64,000 nt of DNA from Silurus meridionalis (lineage: Eukaryota; Chordata; Actinopteri; Siluriformes; Siluridae), in NCBI RefSeq assembly GCF_014805685.1, contig NC_060891.1, positions 4,708,501 through 4,772,500 on the forward strand. Reading direction: 5' to 3'. The translations under genes and the position numbers were made by a program. The notes beneath the pieces are model-generated. The model did not search any database. It was given only the letters and a program-made list of their open reading frames with translations, and was not told the DNA's origin. Of this stretch, positions 32,986 to 46,709 are shown piece by piece (position 1 is the stretch's first letter; the number at the start of each line of letters is the position of its first letter).

Positions 32986-35061
32986 AGTCATGCGCTTTTG
33001 TGGATGAAAGGTCATGTCCGGCTTTTTCTGTGATTCACTGCTGACCCTTGGTGGATGAGGGACCACATCCCATCATCCTCATCGGAAGAACAAAACTTTT
33101 CAAGCATTCCAAGCCATGAAAAGGACTTAAACCAAAAGCTGTAACACGAGCCTTTCATTTCCCACCCGACTCAGCGTTTTCTCCCGAGACAACAAACAAA
33201 CAGCTGATTTGCCTGTGGGAGGGTGGGTTGGGCGAGGAGGAGTTCTGCTGCAGTATTCGCATGCACTTCCAGACCCCAGAAGTGTGACCAGTATTGTAAC
33301 CAGTATTTCAGTACATTAAGGTTCACCTCCTGAGAATAATATCAGCCTGGACTTTTGCCACACATGAAATCAGTCCTGTGGCATGTACACATTTTCACTA
33401 CATGCAGGGGATTGTTTTGTTTTTCCTCTCCCACGACTTTTGCGTCGATCGACGGTCGCAAATCTCCGGGGAAAAACTTCACCTCTGCGTGCGTCTTCCT
33501 GTGCAGAGTTTGACTTGATTGTAGATGAGGTGAAACCAGACTTCCTTCATCAGAATATTGATGATCTTTATGTAGATCTGCTTAAAGGAAAAGGCCGTCG
33601 CCGAAATGGCTTCAGCGGGCGAGTATTATATTGTGGTTCAACACACTGGAACGCAGCTTTATTGAATTGTTTTACAATTGCAAAATCAACCTCTATATTT
33701 ATATTACAAAATAAATCATTCGCACCATGTAATCCTTCTGTTCACTGGCTGCGGTCAGTTCGTCTTCTGTCCTCCTGCGGTCGTGTATATTCGATATGAT
33801 CCTCTTCGAGATGTCTACATGCTAATGAACTGGAAGTAGAACAAATGAATGTAAAATTTTTTTTTTTTGTCTGAGAAACCGATTTCAATGCATTATACAT
33901 GTGAATAATTAAAATCCTGATTGATAGTATGTGGTGTTTTATGCAGGGTTTTTACTGTACGCAAAACACATTTTACCAAACTGAAATTCTGCTCATGGTC
34001 CCTGCGGGTGGGTGAGTAAGTGAGTGCAAGGTTTAGTCACTCAAACAGTTTGCAGTCTACAACTGAACACTACAACTCAGCACTTTTGGGTTAAGAGGTT
34101 GGGATTTGAGCTCACAACCTTCCTTTCAGAAGTCCAACATAGGTTCTTTTGGCATATTTGAGCATTGTGTTTTTATTATTTATATTGTAGGCATTTTGAC
34201 AAAAGCCCTTATCCAGACAGGAAAATAGTTGAGCAGTTAAAACCTTGTTCAAGGACCCAACAATGGCAGCTTGGCAATGGTGATATTTAAACCCACAAGC
34301 ATTGTAGCAGAAGTCCAATACCTTAACCACACTTCCCATTTCTACAATCTGGACTACATATAGAGCAGCACAGTCTGAGCTACAGGTATTTGTGTCCTTT
34401 AAAGCTTTGACTGGTGGTTCTCTGATTTTGATTTCTAATTTTCCTTTGCATTGATTAGATAGAACTTGTTTTTAATTCAGACACAATATACAGCAATAAC
34501 GAATTGTTGCAGTCTATTTTCAACATAAGGCCTACGCACCACACAAGCGGAACCTAATTTATTGGCTCTTATTTCACGTTTTTATTGCAATTGTGTCACA
34601 TTTCCATATTCTCTCTCACTGACATGAGTTTGCCCTGACTTTATCTTTTCCATGCTTAAATATAGGATTGGAAATTGGGGACAGGTCCCAAATGTGGGTT
34701 CTAGGTTCTATTATTTTAAATTTAAATAAAGTTTTAATAATTTCAATATGGACATTTTTCTTAATAGTTAGTTTCATGCATATTTATACCTATAATGTTC
34801 TGGGGATGGAATTACCAATCCACAACATGAAGTGAAATTGTGTCTGGTGCAGATCAAAAAAAATAAACCACTACAATGTTATTGTTATAAAATGTTCATG
34901 TCTACGAATTACGCCACGTTTTACACAGACAGGATTTAAATGGACGAAAATGATCAATCTGGACATGGCATCGACCGAGGACACTGTTCACGTAAGCGAT
35001 TCTATCAAAAACATGAAACGAAACTGCTTTTGCATAACGAAATAAGTATTGCAAATATGCA

Positions 35062-35432
35062 GACGTTTTGACCATCGTGCCTTTCCACAGCGGATGCCGG
35101 TTCCGCTTTGCCATATTGTACATGTGCAGATGTTTTGATCTTTGTTTCTTTCCACGGCGGTTGCCTTTACCGTTTTGCCTTACAGTACATGTCTAGACGT
35201 TTTGATCTTTGTGGCTTTCCACAGCGGATGCCTTTACGGCTTTGCCATACTGTACATATGTAGACGTTTTGATCCGTGTGCCTTTCCACAGAGGATGCCA
35301 GTGCTACTTTGCTATACCGTGTATGTGTAATCGTTTTTGACCCTTGTGCCTATCCACAGCGGATGCCCCTACTGCATTGCCTTGCTGTACATGTGTAGAC
35401 GTTTTGACCCTTGTGCCTTTCCACATCGGATT
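35062..35432. repeat. 67-bp minisatellite, about 5.5 units
   Basis: The motif gacgttttgatc..tgtg.ctttccacagcggatgcc recurs with starts near 35062, 35129, 35196, 35263, 35330 and 35398 (spacing 67, 67, 67, 67, 68). Units differ by several substitutions. Because 67 is not a multiple of three, the frame changes with every unit, so the repeat is not coding. Confidence 0.9.
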
Positions 35433-35948
35433 GCACAGTGAAGGGCCGCAAACCTCAGAGCCGGCAGCCATGTTTGTGTCTCTGACAGCCCTTTCAGCAA
35501 CAGGTTGTCAGCGTTTCTAGGAGGGAATAAATCCTCAAAGCGATCTCTAACAGTCTTCATTTGCTGTTTTATATGAAAGGACGCTGAAAAGACAGATAGT
35601 TACACCTCCATGGGACCACACACTGCCGTTAATGTCCATTTCTGGGTCGTGGTGGAATGTAAGTAGCTGCAGCTTCAGTAACAGCAGTGTTACTGTGATC
35701 TAATGCTAGCTTTAGGGATGGGATGTAATTGTTGTTTGTTTGTTAGCGTTATGAGTCTGGGTTTTGTTTGTAAAAATTCAGATAATTCCGAAATATCTGT
35801 TATAGCAATGCTGGGCGTTTCGGGTTTACGTGGATGCTTTCGGAAACCTGCTGAGCGAGTTGCAAACGGGTCTGGCTGGCTTGCGTGCGCGCGTGTGTGT
35901 GTGCGCGCGCGCGCTTTACTGAAATCTTTACCAGCAATTTCCAACTTT

Positions 35949-35993
<45 letters not shown>

Positions 35994-36704
35994 TGATGCT
36001 GTCATATTACCACCACCTATGCTGCCTCTGTCAACACCATGGCCTTATTATAGTGAACAGTGAACATGCAAGTCATTATTTTTTTCTTACTGCAGAAATT
36101 ATTATTATTATTATTATTATCATCATTATTTTAAGAACAAGTCTATAAAGTAACGGGAGGAAAAACTGTTTTGGAAATCTGGCTTTCGGATTATTCCGGA
36201 AAGCATGCGTGTGTTTGGCTTGTCAGTTACTGAATAAACACGCCCCCTTACATTTTAATAATAATTTATTATTACTTTTCGTTCAATAGAAATATATATA
36301 TATATATATATGTATGTCAGGACAGTTGTTTTTATTTGCAACTCAATATTGTAGTAACTTAATTGAACCACGAAATATATTGAGGGAGGAGCTTGGTGTG
36401 TGGGGGCGTGGTCAGGGGCGTGACCAATTAGTTTATGCGTCTTTAAGAGGGGCCCAAACCTTTTCCTCTAAAGGGCCAAAAATCGAATCTGACTGAATGC
36501 ATTACACGCATTATATTTAAATGAAATTTGCCCTTTATTTATGTTTCCAGTTTTAAAATTGCATTAATAGAAGCCATTAATCTGTTCAAGTGCTTGTAGA
36601 GTACGATAAGAAACAATGCAACTTTTTGTACATTCCAGTGCAATGCCTATTAAGGGTGTAACGTTACATGTATTCCAACCAAAAATCTTCGGTACACCCA
36701 TAGA

Positions 36705-36772
36705 TAGATGGATAGATAGGTAGGTAGGTAGGTAGGTAGGTAGGTACCCACCCACCCAACCCACCCACCCAC
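36705..36772. repeat. (GATA/GGTA)n followed by (CCCA)n
   Basis: gatagatag passes into seven or so ggta units, then into cccacccaccc. A compound tetranucleotide microsatellite. Confidence 0.9.
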
Positions 36773-37433
36773 CACTGGGGAAGGCTAGATCACTGTTTAA
36801 GATGTTTTACTTCTGATTGAAAGGTCATGAGTTCCAAGGCCCTTAATCCTTAACTTCTCAGTTGTAAAAAATACCCAAAAGTCGCTCTGAATAAGTTCAG
36901 AGACAGAGGGCGCGAGTGAGAGAGAGCATGAGAGAGAGACATTGCCCCATCTACTGGTCATTACACATGAAGGTGACTTCAAGTGACTATGACAGTCATT
37001 GCATTGGCTTGAGGTAGAAGCCGTTATGGAGCCGCATAGCGATCATGCTTGGTGTGATGTCATGTTACTTGTGACATCACGCCATTTTCGGTGCCAGGCC
37101 GAATACCAGAATAGCAGAAGAGAAAGTCATGCTCTCTGATTTCCTGCCTGTTCAGTTTTTCGCTCTCTGACACACCAGAGGTGGGTGGATATGAAGTATT
37201 TAAAGCTTTAGAGTTACACCCTGTAGATCAGGTACTGCACTGCTGCGTTGTACAGTAAGCAGAGGGAAATATCAGACCTGGGCTCAGAGGAACCTCTTAT
37301 GCAGGTAGATGTGTGTTTGACTTGCAGGACAGATTAAGGCCATGGTCATGAATCTACAGGTGCACATATGGTGTTTATTACTGTTTGTGGTAGGGGAAAG
37401 GTATAAACTTTGTGGATAGGTGCAAACAGTAAA

Positions 37434-37499
37434 CAGTTTCCTTAAAGCAATCACACTAATAATACTGGTATTATTAGTGTGATTGCTTTAAGGAAACTG
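37434..37499. repeat. Perfect palindrome, 32-bp arms with 2-bp centre
   Basis: Arms 37434-37465 and 37468-37499 are exact reverse complements around TG. Identity stops sharply on both sides. It could extrude a cruciform, or be a fold-back artefact. Confidence 0.93.
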
Positions 37500-39134
37500 A
37501 AATCGACACTAGATATCTTCAGATACCAGCAGCTTTTTCTTTAATATTGGGTTGTTATGATTTTAAAACGGTGTTTTATAAAACAGGAAACTGCAACACA
37601 TTGATATAAGCATTGCTTCCTCTTTATTCTTTGCTTCTTTAATTTGTGTTTTCTGAGAGGTCAGGCCATGGCGTATCAAACATCTTCACATGATATGAAT
37701 TCACATGTCACCAAACGTTCAATTGCAGTGTTCAGTCAGAAATGTATTCCAATGTTAACCTCAGTAGCTTTTGTATATGAATAGGTAAAGGTTTAACTCG
37801 ATCAAAGCCGTAATAATAAAAAAAAAAAAAAAGGCAAGCATATTGGAGTCTTGTGTTACGGCTTGAGATTGTTGCATCTGTGCAACATGCAGTGAAGCTA
37901 TCAGTGTACTTTAATCTTGTAAGTGTGTAGTCTGAAGGAACCTGGAGGGTGTGGTGGACTACTAGCACCTGGAGGTGACTCCAGCCTGAGTATCGCATAG
38001 TGCAAGCTCCTGTTCTCGATTCTGAATCACCGTCGTGTGTAAACACAAAATGAGAAATGAGAGCATAATCGTTTGCCTGCCCGCATATTGAGTTTGAATG
38101 TGCTGGAGAACATGTTCTGGCAAACTGTTTTTCTTTTTTTTAATTATTGTTTTTATTAGCAGTAGTGCCGATTAGTTTAATAAAAATAAATAAAAAAATT
38201 CAGCTTCGCAAATTTTTTTATTTCTCAAAAAAAAGTTGTGTTTTACTTCTTGCATCATTTTTGCTTTCTTGCCTCACACACACACACGGAAGGGTGGGTT
38301 GCTGTTTAAACCGACTTCACGCTCTGTCCACACTGTTCTTGGCTCTCGCGTCATTAAAACAAAGTGAGCGCACTTAAATCAACCTGACGATTGTGGTGTG
38401 TACTCAAAATCGGCCTTTAAGACTAAGAAATCCAAAAGCTTTTGAGGCAACAGGGTGATAAACACAAACTCATGTATACTGTAGTTTCAGCGTTGAAGTT
38501 CTGAAGCTGTAGAGCATCAGGTGTCGGATTTTAGTTGGTAAGATGCAAAGAAGATGTAAAAATGTAAAAACCTCTGGCAGAAGCCAAGCGCTTTTTAAAT
38601 TCTCTAAAGACAACGTGAATTTGGACCTTTTAGTTTTTAAAATTAAAAAAAAAATGTTTGTTCTTGTTTTTCTGCCCAGGCCGTTAATTGAATGTAATCA
38701 TTTTTTTATTTGTATAGCGCATTTCACAATAAGGCCGATAGTTAGGTTGGATCGCAATTGCCGATAACCAATTACCAATAAAACCAGTACTAAATCATGG
38801 AAATAATTATGAATATACGAATTAATAAAGATAAATTATAAAAAAAAAGTATGTTTACTTTTATAGAATGTATGTTTGTTTCTTATAATTGTAATTTTTT
38901 ATTTTGTGAGTTTATATCTAGTAATTGTTCTCCTATAGATATCTCCTTTATCGGTCATGTCCATCCTACATTCAGCCCAAAACATATTCAGGCCATAGCT
39001 GTCAGTCTGTCAGTCTTCAGTTCCAGTATTGCTGATGACCTGAGAAATATGTGATCTATACCCATCTAAATTCTCCTCTCTTGATCCCAAACCCAAAATG
39101 AGTATAAAGTAGATGAACTTTTATTACTGTAAGA

Positions 39135-39345
39135 AAGGATTGCCATTGGTAGAAGAATGCTGAGGGTGGAGCCACCAGGTAGGAGGAAAAGAGGAAGGCC
39201 AAGGAGGAGGTTCATGGATGTGGTGAGGGAAGACATGCAGGTAGTTGGTGTGAAAGAGGCAGATGTAGAGGACAGGGTGGTATAGAGACAAATGATCCAC
39301 TGTGGAGACCCCTAATACGAGCAGCCGAAAGAAGAAGAAAGGATT
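39135..39345 (+). mobile_element. Non-LTR retrotransposon 3'-end fragment
   Basis: Same family as 14484-14720, here in plus orientation: aagaggaaggccaaggagg, gtggtgagggaagacatgc, gatgtagaggacagggtgg, ending gccgaaagaagaag at about 39325-39338. Confidence 0.65.
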
Positions 39346-40229
39346 GCCATTCAGTTGTATTTCCACGCTTCACCACTAGAGGCAGACATACATATTTACC
39401 AATCATGACAAGTTACCTATGACTTCACAGTGCACCGTCTTCCAGAACACTGAGCAGCATGCATTCTGCAGCACGCAACCGACCAAACAGCAGCTAACAG
39501 AAGACAGCAAGAATATATACGATCAATTCTATACCCAGTAAGGTTGAGTGTTCTGAATCCTTTACCGTGTTTTTACTGACACGCTGGGGCGAGTACAATC
39601 CCCTGATCAGCGCACACCAGATAGTGAAAATCCGTATATGGTCCTTCGAGCCGGATAGGAAAACTTCCTAACAATTACTGATCTTCCAAACTGCATTTCT
39701 TCTACACAATAAAGAAAAAGATGTAGACAACTTGGTGAAACCAGAGATTATGAAGTAGATTTAAACTATTTATTTAAATATTTATTACCGTCTTGTGATC
39801 AAAAATTCGATTCAATTTGTACATCGCTTTTAACGACCGACTTGGTCACCAAACACTTTAGGAAATATACATTTAAAATTCCATAGTCCCTATCAGCTTG
39901 CTAATGATGATGGTGCGGGAAAAACTCCCTGAGACTTCATGAAGAAGGAACTTTGAGGGGAGTCAGATTTGAAAGGGAACCCATTCTCATAGCATGGTGG
40001 AGGATCAGTTGTGCATATTTATTATCATCTCCACAAAAAATGACTTTTATGATTTATCAGCATATGTATTATGTATGTACTTATGTATTATGTCTTTCTA
40101 TCTCTTTCCCCCTCTCTGTCTGTCCATCCATATGTATATTTAGAGTAATGATGCCTAAACAAGCACATTGAGGCGAGGACCAGGGCCACTTTTTCACGTC
40201 TCTACGCACACACACACGCACCTGCAACC

Positions 40230-43200
40230 ATGAACGGTAAAACTACATTTTTTTAATATCATTCCTTTTTTTTTCTTTCTTTCTTTTTTTTTTTCTTCTT
40301 TTCTTTTTTCTTTTTTTTTTTTTTTTTTTTTTCTTTCTTATTACTGACACTTCCATATACCATGCTGTTAAAACATGGAATACAATTGAGTTGTAAATGA
40401 GTTGTGTTACTATAGAAAGCTTTCACACAATATACTGATATGCACAAAAGTTTGTGGACACCTAAACACAAGAACATCACATTCCACATTAAGTCCTTAA
40501 GTCCACATTAAGTGCTGTTTGTCCTTATTTACCCACAAGGGTGTTCATAAAGTTAGGTACTGATGTAGGGTGAAGAGGCCTGGAGTCTGAAGACCTATAA
40601 ATAGCCTATGCATTTAAGCTCCTCCAACTTTGTGGTAACATTTTAGGGAAGAACCACATATGACTGGAAAAAGCAGATGTTGATATTTTTTGGCCATGCA
40701 CTGTGTATAAGAGAGTAATCGAGACGTGCTCCTACACCCTGCTTGACAAATTTGCCATTCATTTGCAGATGAAACATCACACAGATTTGTTTGCATTAAT
40801 TCTTGTTTTTTTTTCTATTTTATTTATCCAGCAGAAACGGTTTCTTCACGTCCTTTTCTCCCTTGTGTTTAATGGTTCTTAGGTGGCCGCAGTATCTGGG
40901 CTATAAGTCCAGAGGAAAGGACTAAACATGATCAGAAATTTGATACCCTCTCTCCGGTGCAGGGTTTTGTGACTGGTATGTGTTCATGATTTTTTTTCTT
41001 CATTTATTTAAATATATATGTATATTAGGGATGATAAGCATCGCTTGGGTTCATTTGCATAAAACTTAACAATGTAATGCTTTGATTGAAAACAAAAGTG
41101 TGCATCAGATAAAAGTTGCCATTTGTATCGCATTCCATCATTTTTAACATCTTTACTATAATCAAAATAGAAAAATATCAATAGAAAAAAGAAAACGTTT
41201 CCGCCACATCAACAAAAAAGTTCTCCCAATTCTGCCTTTTTTTTTTCTTGCAATTCCAACTTGATTTCTCGTAAACACACCACATCTCTGGTGCATCCAC
41301 CGGTAACCATGTTGTCGGAAGTTTGAGGCTGCTGGTGTATAAACAAAGCCTCCTCTGTTTCATCTGTCTTGTTCCGTCTCCTCCAGAGCTGATCGTTAGT
41401 CAGAGTTTGTTTCTCTTTAGGGATCGGAGGCTGAGTTTGATACCATGCGATTCTATTAAATGTAGCCCATTTCATTTTCAATGTGTAAAGCCTTCCGGCA
41501 CTACAGGGCTCATGACGCTGCCTGTTTGGCGAGAAGAAAATCGGAATTGAGAAGAAAAAAGGCAAACCTCTTCTTTTTTTTTTTTTTTGTGGAGGAAATG
41601 TGCTTCTATAGCAATCTTCCCCTCGCTGTTTTCTTCCCGTTGAAAAACGATGCTTCAAGTGTAGTTGGACAAAATTTTTTTTTTTTTTTATTCGAGTTAC
41701 TCAAGGAATCGTTTCAGCCCTACTTTGTATGTATGTAAATATATATAATATACTGATATATTTTTTATAAAATGTAATGTTTTCCAAAATAAATGCCTTT
41801 CTGTCTTTGGTTCTCTGGCACGGCAGTATGACAGTGTATATACCTACATATGTGTATACATGCATGTCCCTAGTAGTGATGCTTCATGTTCTCAGGATGT
41901 GTTTCTTCCTGTTGATGAATGATATAACAGTTTCTTTCCCCTCACATCCTTATGCTGTTTTTGTACACAGGGGATAAGGCACGGACTTTCTTCCTGCAGT
42001 CAGGCCTCCCTTCCGCTGTTCTGGCTGAGATCTGGTGAGTCGTCCATCCTAAACCATAACAGTTCATTTTTACATTATGCCTAAAGGCTCATGGGTGATG
42101 TAGGAATGTCATTGTTAAATAGATGTTTTGTTTTATTCTTCTGTATTGTGAATTATACTTTAAAAAATTACTTTATGATGTAAAAACAAAGTGCTGGATG
42201 GAGGTTTGCCTCTGTCTCCTGCTGTGTTTGTGACCATTTGCTCATGATTGAATCTGAGGTCTGAGAGAAAGAGAGAGAGAGAGCGAGAGCGAGCTGGAAA
42301 ACAGTTTACAACAGTGACATGAAGACTCCTGATAAAAAAATAAAAATCACAAATATAATATTTCTTGCTTTGTATAAAACAAGCAGTTATTTAGATTTAC
42401 ATGATCTAGAGTTTAATAATACTGCAATGTAGTCCTGATAGATAATGTTGAAAACTAGAGCTGTCCGCTTTGTGGTTCTGATTTCCTCGTTTAAATTCTT
42501 TATGGACCTACTCAAATAAAAGCATTATTTATATATTTAAGTCAGTTAAAGACAGTTTAAATCTAGAATAACTTTTTTTTTTCTTACCTTGAGAATCACC
42601 CCGACGTCTGCTTATGCATGAGTGAGGCACGACCAGGCATCTTTCCATTTTCTTTCCTTTCCTCGTAAATGCTTCATTTTTCTTACCTGGAAAATCGTGC
42701 CCCAATGTCAAATGCAACACAAGAGTTTCTTCATTAAGCATTGTGCTTAAGTAGCCCCTTCCTCAATGACTCGCTGATCATCTCCCGAGTCAGACACTGT
42801 GTCTTCGATGCTCAGTGGTCGTTTTTGAAACAGTGAGGACTCCATATGATGCTGTTTAAATGGTTTCCTAAACACAAAAAGCCTGAAACCGAGTATAAAT
42901 TAGTGTCAGACGCTGCTCAGCTAGAATCCGTGGCCCAGACAAAGATGCTGAGTGTACTCCAGGAATATGTAAAAACAGCATTTGTTCTGGATACTACTCC
43001 AAAATGTATTCCGGAAGCTTCTCTCAGGGTCCGGTGATGTTATATGGTGTGTTCTTTTTGCAGGGCTCTGGCCGACATGAACAAGGACGGCAAAATGGAC
43101 CGTTTAGAGTTCTCGATTGCCATGAAGCTGATTAAGATGAAGTTGCAGGGTCAGCCTCTTCCTTCAGCGTTGCCCATCATCATGAAACAGCCACCAGTAC

Positions 43201-43308
43201 CTGCTCCTACCCTGCCTCTCACTCCAAACAGTAAGCTGCCCTCCCATTACCCTCTTCATATTCTATCAAATGCATTTATCCATTTTTGTTTATTAATGAA
43301 AGAGAGTA

Positions 43309-43399
<91 letters not shown>

Positions 43400-46300
43400 T
43401 TATTTATTTTTTGCCTAAAATTCTTTTAATTTTTTTAATTTTTTATTAAAATTGTTTTTATATTATTCGAATTTGTGAACATTAACAGTACATAAAAAGA
43501 AAAACCCAACAATTTTTAAAACGCCTGCTTGGTTTAAATATCTAAAATTAAAATGGAATGAATCAAATTAAAGCAACACACTTTTTTAAATAATATTTAT
43601 TAAATAGTGTAATTTATTAAATAATAGATAAATAAATAAACAGGCACAAATTAAATTGATTAGACCCCATTTTATATTTATTTGTGTAATACAGATGTGT
43701 ATATTTGTGTGTTTTTAAAGATATATTCAAATTAACTGTTATGTCAGCATAGTTTAACAAATGTCTTCATTTAAGAAAAAAACAAAATACCATTTTATTT
43801 ATTTATTTTTGTATTTATTTATTTTGTATTTTTTTTTGCCATTTTCTACATAAGCCTGTATTAGTTCAAACAATCTGTTCTTATTTTGTCCAAATCAAAT
43901 GTTAATTCAATAACTTTTGGAATTAATTGTTTTTAAAGGGTTGGGATCCATGCAAAACATTCCCATGGTGCCCACTATGCCTGTTCTTACCCCTATGCTG
44001 CTGCCCTCCGTAAGCCCTATGCAAGGCATGACTCCCATGATGCCTGGCGGCCTGGCGATGCCCATGATGGCCAACATTAGTGCTCCTGCTCTGGCCAATG
44101 GACCTGTGGGTCTTCTGCAGCCCACTCCTGTTTCTCTTAATAATGGTAGGTGTGATTTATGACATCTCAGTAAACGTATGGTTGCGTGGTTAAGAGTTTT
44201 AGGTACTCAGTTTGTACGTGTTCATAGCTCTTCCAGCAAACAGTTACTACACGCCCTCACCGTTGGGCTTTTCTTCTGCTCCCAAGACATCGGCTCTCCT
44301 TGACCTGGGTTCAAGCAGGTGAGATTGTGTAATGCATAGTGCTCCTGAGATGGACTTTGTGTGTGCATGACAGGACTGTTCACTTAAATACACACTACTC
44401 TTTTTTTTTTCCCAGCTCCAACTCCTCTTCTACAATATCTTTAGCCAGCAGCTCGCCTCAGAACATACCCTCCGACTGGACCATACCACATGCGTCACGG
44501 CTTAAATACAGGCAGCAGTTCAACAGCCTGGATAGGCAGATGACTGGCTTTCTGTCAGGTATGATGTTCGATTACTGTACTGTGTTTGTGGATTCGTGCT
44601 TTTTGACATCCCATTCCACATTTAGACCCTATTTTGCTTTGCACTTATCTGGGAAGATGTTCCACTAGATTTTGGAAGTGTGTTTATGGAGATTTGGTCA
44701 TTTATCCCATAGGTGTTCAGTCAGGGTTGAGGTCAGTCACTTCCAAAATCTAGTGGAGCATCTTCCCGGAAGAGTGAACAGCAAAATAGGGACCATATGT
44801 ATGGGCAGTTTCAGAGGGACGGAAAATCCAGAGACTGTCCATGGAAACATCATCTGGGAAGTATTCCAAGTTGGAAACTTACCAGGAATTTATGGAATTA
44901 CTTAAAAATTTTGGAAAATGTATACTGTATTTAACTGTACTAAATACAAACATAAACCTAAGAAATTTGTTTGTTCATGCAAACAAGCATGCAAACTAAT
45001 ACAGATTGTAAAAAAATAAATAAAAACATTTTTGACCAGAATAAATACTCATGCTTTCCAAAACAAACTATATCCAAGTATATACAGTATTAGTCAGAAC
45101 TTTATGAAATTTACGTGAATACTCGCCAAGATGGACATTTTTTCACATGCGGGATTCAATAAACGATCCGCGTTATGTTATGGAGTAATGCATAGTGCGT
45201 GTAGGGGGTGTGGCCTCAGTAGCCCTGCAGTAAGTGTGCTGTGTGCATTTGATCGATGAATGTGCAGGGTAGAAATTCAACAGAATTAAATTATATATAA
45301 CCCGGTTGTTTGAACCAGGATTATCCTGCGATATTTTTCTTCTACATTTAAATTCCCTGTATTTAAGGCTTACCTGCAATTTAGTAAATTTACAATTTAT
45401 TCCCATTAATTGCCATATTTTCCTGGCTCTAATGAAGAATATGAAATATAGTTTCAACCAGGCTGGTTTTGTTTAAGCAACACAAGTAAAATCAAAGTCA
45501 TAGGTAAAGTTTAAACATGAGCCCACACAAGTTGATTGATGTAGATAGTTAAAAATGAGTCATTTTTGAAAGTCCTGAGCTTATTTCCGGTCCGTTTACG
45601 TTAGACGTTATTCAAGACTGCAGTCAGAAGTGTGCGTTTGTGTGTGAGCGGAAATTGTATTTTTCATTTCATTGCCGTTTATTATAATTTTTTTGCAGGT
45701 CCTCAGGTTAGGAACGTAATGGCTTCAACATTATTAAGTCAAAACCAACTCGCCTCTATTTGGTTGGTATCACTTAATTTGCATTACACATTCAGTATTT
45801 TTCCATCACGCAAGTGTAACAAATTTTCCTCATATGGTTCGTAGGAACCTGGCGGACGTCGATAAGGACGGCAAACTGAAGGCCGAGGAGTTTATTCTGG
45901 CCATGCACTTGGTCGACATGGCCAAGGAAGGACAGGCTCTGCCTCTCGCTCTTCCTGTGGACCTCGTGCCCCCATCCCTCAGGTACAGCAAAAAGTCACC
46001 TGGGAGTGTCCGATAAGCCTGAGTTTCGGCCTTAAGTGTTCAATCAAATGTTAATTTGAAGTTGATTTGTTTGTTTGTTTACTGCTCTTAGAGGAAATGC
46101 TGGCGATTCGCTGAACGGATCGGCCGGTTTGTCCGTTTATGCATCCCTGACTGAAGAGTTTACAGAAGTTGATCCACCACAAAAATCCAAAAATAACTGT
46201 AAGGCTTCTCACCACACCCAGCACCTGCTCTGTACTCATACCTGTGTGACTCAGTCATCCACTCCTCCCAGTTTCTACACACTCGCTTACATAAGTTGCG

Positions 46301-46631
46301 TAATACCCAATGTTGTGATTAAAAAAAGAAATAAAATTGAAATGCCCTCACACAATGAGGGGTGATGTCTCTGCGGCACTCGGGGACACTCTAGAACACT
46401 CTGGGGCAGTTACTACTTTTCCCTTTAACATTATCAATTAAACATAATGCACAACAAAACCATAACACACAAATGTCTAGCTGTATATTGCAGTATATCT
46501 TTATAATTTATCCGTATATTCTGCAGCACACATTGGGGGTTTTAGGCTGATTAATAAAATTTGTGATTATATAAAATAATAATGATAGATGTCTATAATA
46601 ATTGGAATGTCCTTACAGATATTGGCGTGTG

Positions 46632-46709
<78 letters not shown>

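Larger units (their letters stand above)
32986..40150. other. Intergenic region between mpp5 and itsn2
   Basis: No gene is recognised. Contents: a coding-like stretch at 33508-33640, SINE pieces (34190-34330 reverse; 36780-36870), a 67-bp minisatellite, (TG)n at 35951-35988, (GGTA)n at 36705-36746, a perfect hairpin at 37434-37499, and a LINE tail at 39135-39345. The itsn2 promoter must lie near the right end, but I see no clear core elements. Confidence 0.5.

Noticed and set aside
35062..35432. CRISPR array
   Set aside because: Regular 67-bp spacing comes from whole-unit tandem repeats without unique spacers, in a vertebrate genome.
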